DNA of 37,015 nucleotides from Avelusimicrobium sp963660385. GTDB taxonomy: Bacteria > Elusimicrobiota > Elusimicrobia > Elusimicrobiales > Elusimicrobiaceae. Shown piece after piece: positions 23,702 to 31,597 of the stretch. How positions within the stretch are numbered: the stretch's first letter is position 1; each line of letters opens with the position of its first letter. The translations under genes were made by a program, and so were the position numbers. Where the stretch lies: contig CAVKWQ010000009.1 of NCBI GenBank assembly GCA_963660385.1, positions 1-37,015 on the forward strand, given 5' to 3'. The notes below the pieces were generated by a model. The model did not search any database. It saw nothing but the letters and a program-made list of their open reading frames with translations, and was not told where the DNA came from.

Positions 23702-23941
23702 GTTAAAAATCCTTCCTGTCTTTCAAACTACTTTGCGTTTCGCCCCTGTGGAGCCAAACACAAAATAATTTGCGAAAAACAACAAAACAACTGATACTAA
23801 TTTTTTAAGATTTTGAGAAAACTCAAAACTTAATGAGTAATTTTGGATTTTTGAGGGGATTTCCAGGCGCACCTTCTTGAAGCATACTGTACCTGCTATG
23901 CGAAAGAAGGGGCAACACCGAAATCCCCCAAAAATACGAAA
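23702..23941 (-). promoter_or_regulatory. secY-adk gap with possible adk promoter
   Basis: The largest gap inside the ribosomal superoperon. On the minus strand TTGTTT, a 17-base spacer and TATTTT lie about 65 bases before adk, a modest promoter candidate. A TTTTGAG/CTCAAAA hairpin lies near 23812-23829, and the large hairpin 23848-23934 fills the secY-proximal part. Confidence 0.35.
23848..23934. repeat. 87-nt long imperfect hairpin element
   Basis: TTTTTG (23848-23853) pairs with CAAAAA (23929-23934), GGGGATTTC (23855-23863) with GAAATCCCC (23920-23928), CCTTCTT (23872-23878) with AAGAAGG (23904-23910), and GCATA (23882-23886) with TATGC (23897-23901). It begins a few bases after the secY stop and has no T run on either strand, so it does not look like an intrinsic terminator. 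It may be a REP- or MITE-like insertion. Confidence 0.7.
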
Positions 23942-25276
23942 TTACTGGACGTTGAACCAGCGGCCTTTGATTCTCTTGCTTCCCTTCATCAACGGCTCGT
24001 AATTGCGGGCCAAAAGATGGGCTTGGATTTGACCGACGGTATCCAACGCGACGCCAACGACGATGAGCAGAGCCGTACCGCCGAAGTAAAAGTCCACGTT
24101 AAATTCCGCACGGAAGAAATCCGGCAAGACAGCCACCAAACATACAAAGATGGCGCCGCAGAACGTCAAGCGGTTCATTACCCACTCAATGTAGTTTTTG
24201 GTCGGTTCCCCGGGGCGAATACCCGGGATAAAGCCGCCCCATTTCTTCATATTATCTGCCAAGTCGGACGGGTTAATCGTCATAGAATTGTAGAAATAGC
24301 AGAAGAAAATAATGAGCGCGGAGAAAATCAACATATACCAACCGTTGCTGCGGTTCATCGCTTCCAACAGTTTCTGCGCCCACGGGGCTTCTTGGTTAAA
24401 ACTGGCAATCGTCAGCGGCAAGGAAATAACAGAGGACGCAAAGATTACAGCAATCACGCCGCTCTGGTCAATTTTAAGCGGCAGATAACTGGTCTGCCCG
24501 CCATAGGTTTTATTCCCTACCTGGCGTTTGGCGTACTGAACCGGGATTTGGCGTTGGGCCGTTTCCAGCCATACCACTAACGCGGTAATTACAATCGCCG
24601 CACCAAAGATTACCAAGGCCATAAAGAAATCCATTTCATCCGTTTTCACGCGGTTGACGACTTCCATAATGGCACTGGGCAAGCGGTCCACGATGCCGGC
24701 AAAAATGATGAGCGAAATACCGTTGCCCACCCCTTTTTCCGTAATCTGTTCGCCTAACCACATAACAAACATCGTACCGGCCGCGAGGGTCAGCACGGTG
24801 GTTACAAAAAACATAAACGACGGATTGACTACCGCCGATACGCCGCCTGCGCCTTCCACTTTCGTGATGGCGAAGGTCATCATAGCGCCTTGCAAAACGG
24901 CCAGGAACAGTGCAAAAATACGGGTAATCTGGTTTTCTTTTCTTCTGCCGGATTCGCCCTCTTTATGCATTCTGTCCAACGCGGGGAAAATGTGCGCCCC
25001 GCGAACAAGCCCCATAATAATGGACGCGTTGATGTACGGCATAATACCCAAGGCCAAAATGGAGAATTTACCCAACGCACCGCCCGAGAAGATATTCATA
25101 AAACCTAAAATACCGTTCTGGTGGGCAGCAAAGAGTTGTTTCAAAACATCCGCATTGATACCGGGTATTGGGATTGCAGCCGCAATCCGGAAAACAGCCA
25201 ACGCCCCGATCAAGAAGAGGAGTCTCTTCTTGAGTTCGGGGGCGTTAAAGATATTTGCAACTGTGTTGTTAGCCAT
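23942..25276 (-). CDS. secY: Protein translocase subunit SecY
   Basis: The channel subunit of the Sec translocon, 444 residues and ten membrane helices. Recognisable parts are PIPGINADVLKQLF (plug region, near 36), IMPYINASIIMGL near 77, KGVGNGISLIIFAGIVDRLP near 178, and the basic loop QRQIPVQYAKRQVG near 245. The start overlaps the rplO stop by one base (TAATG). It ends just before the long hairpin element. Confidence 0.97.
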   Translation of the reverse strand: MANNTVANIFNAPELKKRLLFLIGALAVFRIAAAIPIPGINADVLKQLFAAHQNGILGFMNIFSGGALGKFSILALGIMPYINASIIMGLVRGAHIFPALDRMHKEGESGRRKENQITRIFALFLAVLQGAMMTFAITKVEGAGGVSAVVNPSFMFFVTTVLTLAAGTMFVMWLGEQITEKGVGNGISLIIFAGIVDRLPSAIMEVVNRVKTDEMDFFMALVIFGAAIVITALVVWLETAQRQIPVQYAKRQVGNKTYGGQTSYLPLKIDQSGVIAVIFASSVISLPLTIASFNQEAPWAQKLLEAMNRSNGWYMLIFSALIIFFCYFYNSMTINPSDLADNMKKWGGFIPGIRPGEPTKNYIEWVMNRLTFCGAIFVCLVAVLPDFFRAEFNVDFYFGGTALLIVVGVALDTVGQIQAHLLARNYEPLMKGSKRIKGRWFNVQ

Positions 25277-25737
25277 TATTTGGTCTTCTGTTCAAGCACG
25301 GTTACGGTGCCGCCGGCTTTTTCAATCGCCGCTTTGGCGGTGGCAGAAAAACCGTGAGCAGACACTTTCAAGGCCTTGGTCAAAGCGCCGTTAGCCAACA
25401 CTTTGACACGGGTAACATCGTGGATGATGCCCGCTTTTTTCAAGGCTTCGGGGGTTACTTCCGCACCGGCCGCAAACGCTTTTTCCAAAGAGCCAAGGTT
25501 TACATAATCGTAACGTCTGGCAAAGTCTTTATTGGAAAAACCGCTTTTCGGCGTGTGGCGGATAAGAGGCATCTGACCGCCTTCTTTGCTTTCCTTGCGG
25601 CTGTTACCGGAGCGGGAAGTCTGCCCTTTCATACCTTTGGTGCAGTAGTTGCCCAAACCAGAGCCCGGGCCGAGGCCCAAGCGTCTTTTGGCTTTTCTAG
25701 ACCCATGTTTAGGGAAAAGTTTATTTAAAGTTACCAT
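25276..25737 (-). CDS. rplO: 50S ribosomal protein L15
   Basis: A protein of 153 residues that joins late in 50S assembly. The N-terminal glycine-rich region GLGPGSGLGNYCTKGMKGQ and the core GGQMPLIRHTPKSGF are standard. It follows rpsE by only 18 bases. The gene rpmD (L30), normally between them, is missing. Confidence 0.97.
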   Translation of the reverse strand: MVTLNKLFPKHGSRKAKRRLGLGPGSGLGNYCTKGMKGQTSRSGNSRKESKEGGQMPLIRHTPKSGFSNKDFARRYDYVNLGSLEKAFAAGAEVTPEALKKAGIIHDVTRVKVLANGALTKALKVSAHGFSATAKAAIEKAGGTVTVLEQKTK

Positions 25738-25755
25738 TTTATTCTCTCCACAAAA

Positions 25756-26358
25756 CTATTCGGCCTTGGCTGCTTCAACGGGCGCTTCGGCTTTCGGGGC
25801 TTCGGCGGCGGCTTTTTCAGCCTTGCCGCGGATAACGTTCACAGCTTCTTTGCTTTTGAGTTGTTTGAACGCTTCCATAGTGGCATACACGAGGTTGCAA
25901 GGATTGCAACTGCCCAAACTCTTGGCGAGCACGTCTTTGATACCGGCGGCTTCAAACAAGAGGCGCACACCGCTGCCGGCGATTACACCGGTACCGGGGG
26001 CCGCGGGTTTCATCCACACGGAAGAAGCACCGAACTTGCCGATGGTTTCGTGCGGAATCGTTTCGCCCACGATCGGGAACGTAATCATATGTTTTCTCGC
26101 GTGAGATTCAGCCTTGGCGATAGCCAACTGAACCTGGTTTGCCTTGCCAATAGCAACGCCCACTTTGCCCATACCGTTACCGACCACGACCAACGCGCGG
26201 AAACCAAAGCGTTTACCGCCCTTTACTACCTTGGCCGTTCTGGCTACGTGGATGACCGTCGTTTTGCCTTCGGCGAGCGGTCTTGCTTTTTGAAACTCGG
26301 CTCTTTTGCCTTTCGCTTCTTTTCTGTTATCGCTTTTAACTAGCGTTTCATTGGACAT
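25756..26358 (-). CDS. rpsE: 30S ribosomal protein S5
   Basis: A protein of 200 residues important for decoding accuracy. It has the S5 core VVKGGKRFGFRALVVVGNG and later TIPHETIGKFGASSVWMKPA. The C-terminal 25 residues are an Ala/Glu/Lys/Pro tail absent from short S5 proteins. The ATG at 26358 is chosen because AGGTG lies 6 bases before it. Confidence 0.97.
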   Translation of the reverse strand: MSNETLVKSDNRKEAKGKRAEFQKARPLAEGKTTVIHVARTAKVVKGGKRFGFRALVVVGNGMGKVGVAIGKANQVQLAIAKAESHARKHMITFPIVGETIPHETIGKFGASSVWMKPAAPGTGVIAGSGVRLLFEAAGIKDVLAKSLGSCNPCNLVYATMEAFKQLKSKEAVNVIRGKAEKAAAEAPKAEAPVEAAKAE

Positions 26359-26372
26359 TAAATTCACCTGTC

Positions 26373-26738
26373 TTAGAATTTCAATCCTGCTTCTCTGGCG
26401 GAATCAGCAAGCGCTTTAATTCTGCCGTGGTACACGCGTCCGCCGCGGTCAAACATTACTTCGCTGATACCTTTTTCAAGCGCTTTCTTGGCAATAGCAG
26501 CGCCCAAGGCCTTGGCGGCTTCAATACTCTTGGCGGAGGTGTCAAACTTGCCTTCAAATTCTTTGGACAACGTCGTGGCAGACACTAACGTGCTGTGGGT
26601 GTTGTCGTCAATAATTTGGGCATAGATGTATTTCAAGCTTCTGTACACCGAAAGGCGCGGGCGGTGCGCACCGTTTTTCAACAGGTGGCCGCGGCTGCGG
26701 TCCTTTCTGAATTGATATCTTTCTTGCTTAGTAGCCAT
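26373..26738 (-). CDS. rplR: 50S ribosomal protein L18
   Basis: A 5S rRNA-binding protein of 121 residues. It ends with the family sequence FDRGGRVYHGRIKALADSAR, and the middle has RPRLSVYRSLKYIYAQIIDD. It starts 2 bases after the rplF stop. Confidence 0.97.
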   Translation of the reverse strand: MATKQERYQFRKDRSRGHLLKNGAHRPRLSVYRSLKYIYAQIIDDNTHSTLVSATTLSKEFEGKFDTSAKSIEAAKALGAAIAKKALEKGISEVMFDRGGRVYHGRIKALADSAREAGLKF

Positions 26739-26740
26739 AA

Positions 26741-27292
26741 TTATTTACCTCCCGCCGCAGTCTTACCGGCTTTGCGGGCAATGTGTTCGCCCTGGTATTT
26801 AATACCGCTGCCTTTGTAGGGTTCCGGAGGTCTGATTCTTCTGATTTTGGCCGCGAAATCGCCCACTTTGAACTTATCGCTGCCTTTAATCGTTACCGCG
26901 CCGGATTTCGGATCCACCACGACCGTAAGGCCAGCGGGGATATCCAAATTGACGGGGTGAGAGAAACCCAATTCCAAATTGAGTTTTTGTCCGGCCACGT
27001 TCGCGCGGTAACCCAAACCGTTGATTTCCAAGGTTTTGGAGAAACCGTTCGTAACACCTTCAATAATATTGAAGACGTTCGCGCGGGTGGTGCCGTGGAT
27101 AGCGTTAAGTTCTTTCACACGGTTTTCCGGGATGGAGAAGGTCAACACGGCCCCGTCCAATTTCGGGGTTACGCCTTCCGGCACGGTGTAGGACAAGGTG
27201 CCCAAAGCGCCGGTAGCGGTGATGATGTTCTCTTTAATTTCCACTTTGGTTTTAGCGGGAATATTGATAAATTTTTTACCGATTCTGCTCAT
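26741..27292 (-). CDS. rplF: 50S ribosomal protein L6
   Basis: A protein of 183 residues with two similar domains, near the factor-binding site. The start MSRIGKKFINIPAKTKVEI and the end RRIRPPEPYKGSGIKYQGE are typical, with a short Lys-rich tail after it. Confidence 0.97.
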   Translation of the reverse strand: MSRIGKKFINIPAKTKVEIKENIITATGALGTLSYTVPEGVTPKLDGAVLTFSIPENRVKELNAIHGTTRANVFNIIEGVTNGFSKTLEINGLGYRANVAGQKLNLELGFSHPVNLDIPAGLTVVVDPKSGAVTIKGSDKFKVGDFAAKIRRIRPPEPYKGSGIKYQGEHIARKAGKTAAGGK

Positions 27293-27301
27293 ATTCCCCC
27301 C

Positions 27302-27694
27302 TTACCAGACCTGGCACAAAAGTTCACCGCCGATTTTGGCGGCTTTGGCTTGCGCGTCGGTCATTAAGCCTTTGGAAGTGGAAAGAATAGAAATACCAAA
27401 AGCGCCGCGAACTTTCGGAATATTGTTGTAAGCGCTATATACGCGGGAACCCGGTTTGGACACTCTTTTGAGGCCCTGGATTACGCATTCGTTTTCCGGC
27501 GTGTATTTCAAAAATACTCTTACCACGCCGCCCTTGGTTTCGTTGTGGACGGCTTTGAAATTGGCGATGTATCCTTCTTCTTTGAGGATGCGCGCAATTT
27601 CGGTTTTGATTTTAGAAAAAGGGATATCCACTTTTTCTTTTTTCTTCATATTGGCGTTTCTTATTCTGGTTAAGAAATCTGCGATTGGATCCAT
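27302..27694 (-). CDS. rpsH: 30S ribosomal protein S8
   Basis: A 16S rRNA-binding protein of 130 residues and a known autogenous repressor of the spc operon in E. coli. The start MDPIADFLTRIRNANMKK and the end region VRGAFGISILSTSKGLMTD are standard. Its 71-nt leader, after rpsN, is unusually long for this operon and can fold. Confidence 0.97.
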   Translation of the reverse strand: MDPIADFLTRIRNANMKKKEKVDIPFSKIKTEIARILKEEGYIANFKAVHNETKGGVVRVFLKYTPENECVIQGLKRVSKPGSRVYSAYNNIPKVRGAFGISILSTSKGLMTDAQAKAAKIGGELLCQVW

Positions 27695-27700
27695 ATTCTA

Positions 27701-27753
27701 GGTTATCGTCCCAAGCCACTTTCCTGTTGCGGAGTTGGCCCGAAAGCGATACC
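27701..27753 (-). promoter_or_regulatory. Structured gap between rpsN and rpsH
   Basis: On the minus strand GGTATCG pairs with CGATAACC, with one bulged A, closing a loop that can form CTTTC/GAAAG or GCCA/TGGC. Neighbouring gaps in the operon are 2-28 bases. It may be a control site, for example for S8, but I cannot match it to the known S8 target. Confidence 0.35.
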
Positions 27754-27765
27754 TCCTCCTGTAAA

Positions 27766-27951
27766 TTACCAGCTCGATTTTCTAAGACCCGGGATTAAAC
27801 CCTGGTGTGCCATCTTTCTCAGGCAGATACGGCAGAGACCGAAGTCGCGGTAGTAACCTCTTGCGCGGCCACAGATTTGGCATCTGTTGTGATAGCGCAC
27901 GGCGAACTTTTGGTCCTTAGCCATTTTTGCAACCCATGCTTTAGTAGCCAT
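27766..27951 (-). CDS. rpsN: 30S ribosomal protein S14, type Z (zinc-binding)
   Basis: A protein of 61 residues, the short C+ form. The four zinc Cys are in CQICGRARGYY and CRICLRKMAHQG, and the end PGLRKSSW is typical. It sits between rplE and rpsH, the usual place. Confidence 0.97.
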   Translation of the reverse strand: MATKAWVAKMAKDQKFAVRYHNRCQICGRARGYYRDFGLCRICLRKMAHQGLIPGLRKSSW

Positions 27952-27966
27952 AAAGTTTTAGTCCTC

Positions 27967-28563
27967 TTATTTAGTAGCCGATTTGCGGAAGGGCATACCC
28001 ATATAATCCATGAGCAGGCGACCGCCTTTATCGTTGCCGGCCGTGGTAACGAACGTAATGTTCATACCGTGGGCTTTGGGTGATTTTTCCACATCAATTT
28101 CCGGGAAAATATAATGTTCTTTAATACCCAGGTTCAAGTTGCCTTTACCGTCAAAACTCGGGTTGAAACCCTGGAAGTCGCGGATACGGGGGCAGGCGAT
28201 CATAATGAAGCGTTCCATAAATTCATACATTCTCGCACCGCGCAGCGTTACGCGCACGCCGATAGGCATACCTTCTCTAAGTTTAAAGTTAGAGATGGAT
28301 TTTTTGGCGCGTCTTACTTGGGCAGCCTGACCAGCGATGGCGGTCAAATCTTCTTTGGCCACTTCCAACGCTTTAATGTCTTCACGGGCATCTTTTACAC
28401 CGATGTTGATCACGATTTTCGTGAGTTTCGGCGCAGCCATCGGGCTCTTTACACCCATATCTTTGAGCAAGGCCGGAAGCACTTTTTCTTTATAAAGGGC
28501 CTGCAAGCGAGGAGTATATCCCTCGGGCGCCTTCGTTACGTTTTTCGTTTCTTTCTTAGTCAT
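27967..28563 (-). CDS. rplE: 50S ribosomal protein L5
   Basis: A 5S rRNA-binding protein of 198 residues that contacts P-site tRNA. The family parts KLTKIVINIGVKDA, RRAKKSISNFKLREGMPIG and KAHGMNITFVTTA are present. The N-terminus is about 15 residues longer than in short L5 proteins and Lys-rich. Confidence 0.97.
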   Translation of the reverse strand: MTKKETKNVTKAPEGYTPRLQALYKEKVLPALLKDMGVKSPMAAPKLTKIVINIGVKDAREDIKALEVAKEDLTAIAGQAAQVRRAKKSISNFKLREGMPIGVRVTLRGARMYEFMERFIMIACPRIRDFQGFNPSFDGKGNLNLGIKEHYIFPEIDVEKSPKAHGMNITFVTTAGNDKGGRLLMDYMGMPFRKSATK

Positions 28564-28578
28564 TTTCTCTTACCTGGA

Positions 28579-28887
28579 TTAAATGATCGGCTCGTTGCAT
28601 TTGCGGCAAACGCGTACTTTTTTACCGTCGGCCGAAACTTGCACTTTGGGCGTCATCGCTTTTTTGCATTTACCGCAGATGACCGCTACGTTAGAAGCAT
28701 CCAACGCCGCTTCCATCTGGATGATGCCGCCTTGCTTATTTTGAGTAGGCTTGGTGTGTTTGGAAATCATATTCACGCCGGCAACTACTACTTTGTTTTT
28801 GCCCGGGTTGACGGATTTCACTTCGCCTTTCTTGCCTTTGTCCTTGCCGGCCAAAACCAGCACGGTATCTTTCTTCTTGATAATCAT
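28579..28887 (-). CDS. rplX: 50S ribosomal protein L24 with zinc ribbon
   Basis: A 50S assembly initiator of 102 residues. The KOW motif VLVLAGKDKGKKGEVKSV is N-terminal. The C-terminal part has CGKCKK and CRKCNEP, a four-Cys ribbon as in some thermophile L24 proteins and absent in E. coli. Confidence 0.97.
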   Translation of the reverse strand: MIIKKKDTVLVLAGKDKGKKGEVKSVNPGKNKVVVAGVNMISKHTKPTQNKQGGIIQMEAALDASNVAVICGKCKKAMTPKVQVSADGKKVRVCRKCNEPII

Positions 28888-28890
28888 ACT

Positions 28891-29259
28891 CTATACCACC
28901 TCAGGAGCCAGGGAAATGATTTTCAAAAAGTTCTTTTCTCTGAGTTCTCTGGCAATGGGCCCGAACACACGGGTGCCTTTGGGTTCGCCGTTATCGTTGA
29001 TGATGCAAACAGCGTTGTCATCAAAACGAATATAGGAACCGTCTTTTCTTCTTTTTTCGCGGGCCACGCGAACGACTACCGCGCGGACTACGTCGCCTTT
29101 TTTAATGGCGGAGGTAGGGATCGCATCTCTGACGGAGCACATCACGACATCTCCCAAAGTTGCGATATCCCGGTGGTGGCCACCGCGCACTTTAAAGCAC
29201 TGCACTTTACGCGCGCCGGAATTGTCGGCCACATTGACTATGCTTCTTAATTGAATCAT
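28891..29259 (-). CDS. rplN: 50S ribosomal protein L14
   Basis: A protein of 122 residues at the subunit interface. It starts MIQLRSIVNVADNSGARKV and ends with FLKIISLAPEVV. It follows rpsQ by 28 bases. Confidence 0.98.
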   Translation of the reverse strand: MIQLRSIVNVADNSGARKVQCFKVRGGHHRDIATLGDVVMCSVRDAIPTSAIKKGDVVRAVVVRVAREKRRKDGSYIRFDDNAVCIINDNGEPKGTRVFGPIARELREKNFLKIISLAPEVV

Positions 29260-29287
29260 ACTTTAATAACTCCGTAGTTTTTAAAAA

Positions 29288-29557
29288 CTAAACTCTGGCT
29301 TTTTCCACAATCTTGGAAACACGCCATTTCGTCGTTTTGGAAACGGGACGGGTGCTCATAATTTCCACTTTGTCGCCGATTTTGGTTTCGTTGGCCTCGT
29401 CGTGCGCGTGGAATTTGGCCGCTCTTTTGAGCGTTTTGCCATAGCGGTCGTCGTGAACCAGGCGTTCCACCACAACGGTGCGGGTTTTGTTCATTTTGTC
29501 GGACACAACCACGCCGGTGAGGACCTTTCTTTTAGCACGGGTTTCTTGATTTTCCAT
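29288..29557 (-). CDS. rpsQ: 30S ribosomal protein S17
   Basis: An OB-fold 16S rRNA-binding protein of 89 residues. The core LTGVVVSDKMNKTRTVVVER and the end RPVSKTTKWRVSKIVEKA are typical. Confidence 0.97.
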   Translation of the reverse strand: MENQETRAKRKVLTGVVVSDKMNKTRTVVVERLVHDDRYGKTLKRAAKFHAHDEANETKIGDKVEIMSTRPVSKTTKWRVSKIVEKARV

Positions 29558-29568
29558 TTTTAAAACCT

Positions 29569-29772
29569 CTATTTTTGCTCTTTCTTCTGGTTGATCAGCG
29601 TTTGCAAAAGAGCAATTTCGCGTCTGACCGCTCTGATTTCCATCGGGTTAGCGATGGGAGTGGTGCTGTGTTTGAAAAGAAGGTTGAACTTCTTTTCTTG
29701 GGCTTTGCCGAGCGCTTCGTTCAGTTCGGCCAACGTTTTCTTTTTCAAAGCTTCTTTTTCGTTCGTTTTCAT
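29569..29772 (-). CDS. rpmC: 50S ribosomal protein L29
   Basis: A helical protein of 67 residues near the peptide exit tunnel. The family patterns KTLAELNEALGKAQEKKFNL and PMEIRAVRREIALLQTLI are visible. It starts 3 bases after the rplP stop. Confidence 0.95.
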   Translation of the reverse strand: MKTNEKEALKKKTLAELNEALGKAQEKKFNLLFKHSTTPIANPMEIRAVRREIALLQTLINQKKEQK

Positions 29773-29775
29773 AAA

Positions 29776-30186
29776 CTACCTTCTGCTTACCAATTTCGTC
29801 TTAATCGGCAGTTTGTCGGAAGCCAAACGCATCGCTTTTTTGGTGTCTTCCACGGAAGCGCCTTCCAATTCAAACAAAATTCTGCCGGGCTTCACCACAG
29901 CGGCCCAGTATTCGGGCGCGCCTTTACCTTTACCCATACGGGTTTCGGCGGGGTGTTTCGTAATGGCTTTGTCCGGGAAAATGCGAATCCACAATTTGCC
30001 TTTTTTCTTGATGAAGCGGGACAAGGTAATACGGGCAGCTTCAATCTGCCGGGCGGTAATCCATTTGGGTTCCAACGCTTTCAACCCAAATTCGCCGAAC
30101 ACCACTTCCGTACCGCGCTTGGCATTACCTTTAATGCGCGGCGCGCTGAATGGCTTGCGATATTTAACTCTTTTAGGCATTAACAT
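29776..30186 (-). CDS. rplP: 50S ribosomal protein L16
   Basis: A protein of 136 residues near the A site and 5S rRNA. It starts MLMPKRVKYRKPF and contains GKLWIRIFPDKAITKHPAE. The first ATG is chosen because AGGA lies 9 bases before it. A long open frame on the opposite strand is a shadow. Confidence 0.97.
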   Translation of the reverse strand: MLMPKRVKYRKPFSAPRIKGNAKRGTEVVFGEFGLKALEPKWITARQIEAARITLSRFIKKKGKLWIRIFPDKAITKHPAETRMGKGKGAPEYWAAVVKPGRILFELEGASVEDTKKAMRLASDKLPIKTKLVSRR

Positions 30187-30199
30187 AAGTCAAAGTCCT

Positions 30200-30931
30200 C
30201 TATTTGGTTTCCACGGCCGGGGCGGCAACTTCCGTCGCGCCTTCGGTGGAACCGCTTTCCATGTCGCGATGTTTCTTGAGTTCGTTCATAATCTCTTTCG
30301 GAGATTTGGCGAAGTGGGTTCTCTTGAAAATCCAGACTTTAATGCCGATTTTACCGCTGATGGTGTTGGCTTCGGTGAAACCGTAGTCAATATCGGCGCA
30401 CAAGGTGTGCAGCGGAACGCGGCCTTCGCGTTTCCACTCGGTGCGGGCGATTTCCGCGCCGCCGAGTCTGCCGGACACCATAATTTTAATACCGAGCGCT
30501 TTGCCGGACAAGGCCTTTTCAATCGCTTTCTTCATAGCGGCGCCGTAGTGAGCGCGCTTTTCAAGTTGCATAGCGATATTCTGGGCTACCAGTTGGGCGT
30601 CCGTTTCCGGATTTTTGATTTCAATCACGTTGACGAAAGTTTTGCTGCCGGTAAGGGCTTCCAATTCTTTTCTCAACGCTTCAATATCGGCGCCTTTTTT
30701 GCCGATTACCACACCCGGGCGGGCGGTGTGAACATTCACACGCAAGAACGCACCGGCTCTTTCAATGCCGACGTAACTGACAGCCGCCATTTTGAATTTG
30801 TCGTCAATGATTTTGCGGATATCAAAGTCTTCTTTAATAAGCGCCGGCATATTCTTGGGGGCGAACCATCTGGAACGCCAATCCTGAATATAACCTAATC
30901 TAATTGACCGGGGATGAATCTTGTGTCCCAT
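30200..30931 (-). CDS. rpsC: 30S ribosomal protein S3
   Basis: A protein of 243 residues at the mRNA entry site. It starts MGHKIHPRSIRLGYIQDW, has the KH motif VVIGKKGADIEALR, and the C-terminal domain with GRLGGAEIARTEW. The end is a short Ala/Thr/Glu/Val tail. Confidence 0.97.
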   Translation of the reverse strand: MGHKIHPRSIRLGYIQDWRSRWFAPKNMPALIKEDFDIRKIIDDKFKMAAVSYVGIERAGAFLRVNVHTARPGVVIGKKGADIEALRKELEALTGSKTFVNVIEIKNPETDAQLVAQNIAMQLEKRAHYGAAMKKAIEKALSGKALGIKIMVSGRLGGAEIARTEWKREGRVPLHTLCADIDYGFTEANTISGKIGIKVWIFKRTHFAKSPKEIMNELKKHRDMESGSTEGATEVAAPAVETK

Positions 30932-30934
30932 AAA

Positions 30935-31294
30935 TTAGCGACCTCCCTTTTTTTCGTCGGTAACAATGACAGTCAAATGACACATACTTTTCTTATAGGG
31001 CATAGCGCGACCTTGCGGGCCGGGCTGTACTCTTTTCAAGTGGCCGCTGGGGCCGAGGTTAGCAAACGCTTCTTTAATGAAGACTTTGCTGAAATCCAGT
31101 TTTTTGCCGGCTTTCACTTCCAGGTTAGCGGCGGCGCTGTGTAAAGTTTTGGCCACCAAATCCGAGGTGCGTTTGGCTACGAAAGGAAGAACTTCCTCCG
31201 CCGCCTTGACGTTTTTACCGCGGATTTGATCCAGCACCAAGTTTACCTTGCGGCTGCCGAAACGTTGAAATTTAGCTTTTGCACAAGCTTCCAT
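30935..31294 (-). CDS. rplV: 50S ribosomal protein L22
   Basis: A protein of 119 residues lining the exit tunnel. It has KVNLVLDQIRGKNVKAAEEV and the end region RVQPGPQGRAMPYKKSMCHL, which forms the loop into the tunnel. Confidence 0.97.
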   Translation of the reverse strand: MEACAKAKFQRFGSRKVNLVLDQIRGKNVKAAEEVLPFVAKRTSDLVAKTLHSAAANLEVKAGKKLDFSKVFIKEAFANLGPSGHLKRVQPGPQGRAMPYKKSMCHLTVIVTDEKKGGR

Positions 31295-31310
31295 ATCAAA
31301 TCCTCAACTC

Positions 31311-31595
31311 TTATTTCAGGGCGGTGGAATCTTTCGTCATACCACCGTGACCTTTGAACAAACGAGTGAAAGAAAATTCACCGAGTTTGTATCCTACCAT
31401 TCTTTCGGAAACGTAAATGGGAAGAAATTTTCTGCCATTGTGCACCAGAAACGTGTGTCCCACGAATTCCGGCACGATGGTGCAGGCTCTTGCCCACGTC
31501 TTGATAGGTTTCTTTTCGTTGGAGGCGTTCATCGCCTGAACTTTTTCCAACAGGTTTAAATCCACGAACGGACCTTTTTTAGTTGATCTTCCCAT
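31311..31595 (-). CDS. rpsS: 30S ribosomal protein S19
   Basis: A protein of 94 residues of the 30S head. It starts MGRSTKKGPFVDLNLLEKV and has GRKFLPIYVSERMVGYKLGE. Confidence 0.98.
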   Translation of the reverse strand: MGRSTKKGPFVDLNLLEKVQAMNASNEKKPIKTWARACTIVPEFVGHTFLVHNGRKFLPIYVSERMVGYKLGEFSFTRLFKGHGGMTKDSTALK

Positions 31596-31597
31596 AA

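Noticed and set aside
23848..23934. Intrinsic terminator after secY.
   Set aside because: There is no T run after the stem on either strand, and adk, map and infA lie downstream in the same direction.
24017..24580. Plus-strand open frame of 187 codons within secY.
   Set aside because: It is a shadow of secY with no family similarity.
28114..29250. Long plus-strand open frame of 378 codons.
   Set aside because: It is antisense to rplE, rplX and rplN, has no recognisable domain or ribosome-binding site, and arises from their codon bias.
29591..30898. Long plus-strand open frame of 435 codons.
   Set aside because: It is antisense to rpmC, rplP and rpsC, which are certain genes.
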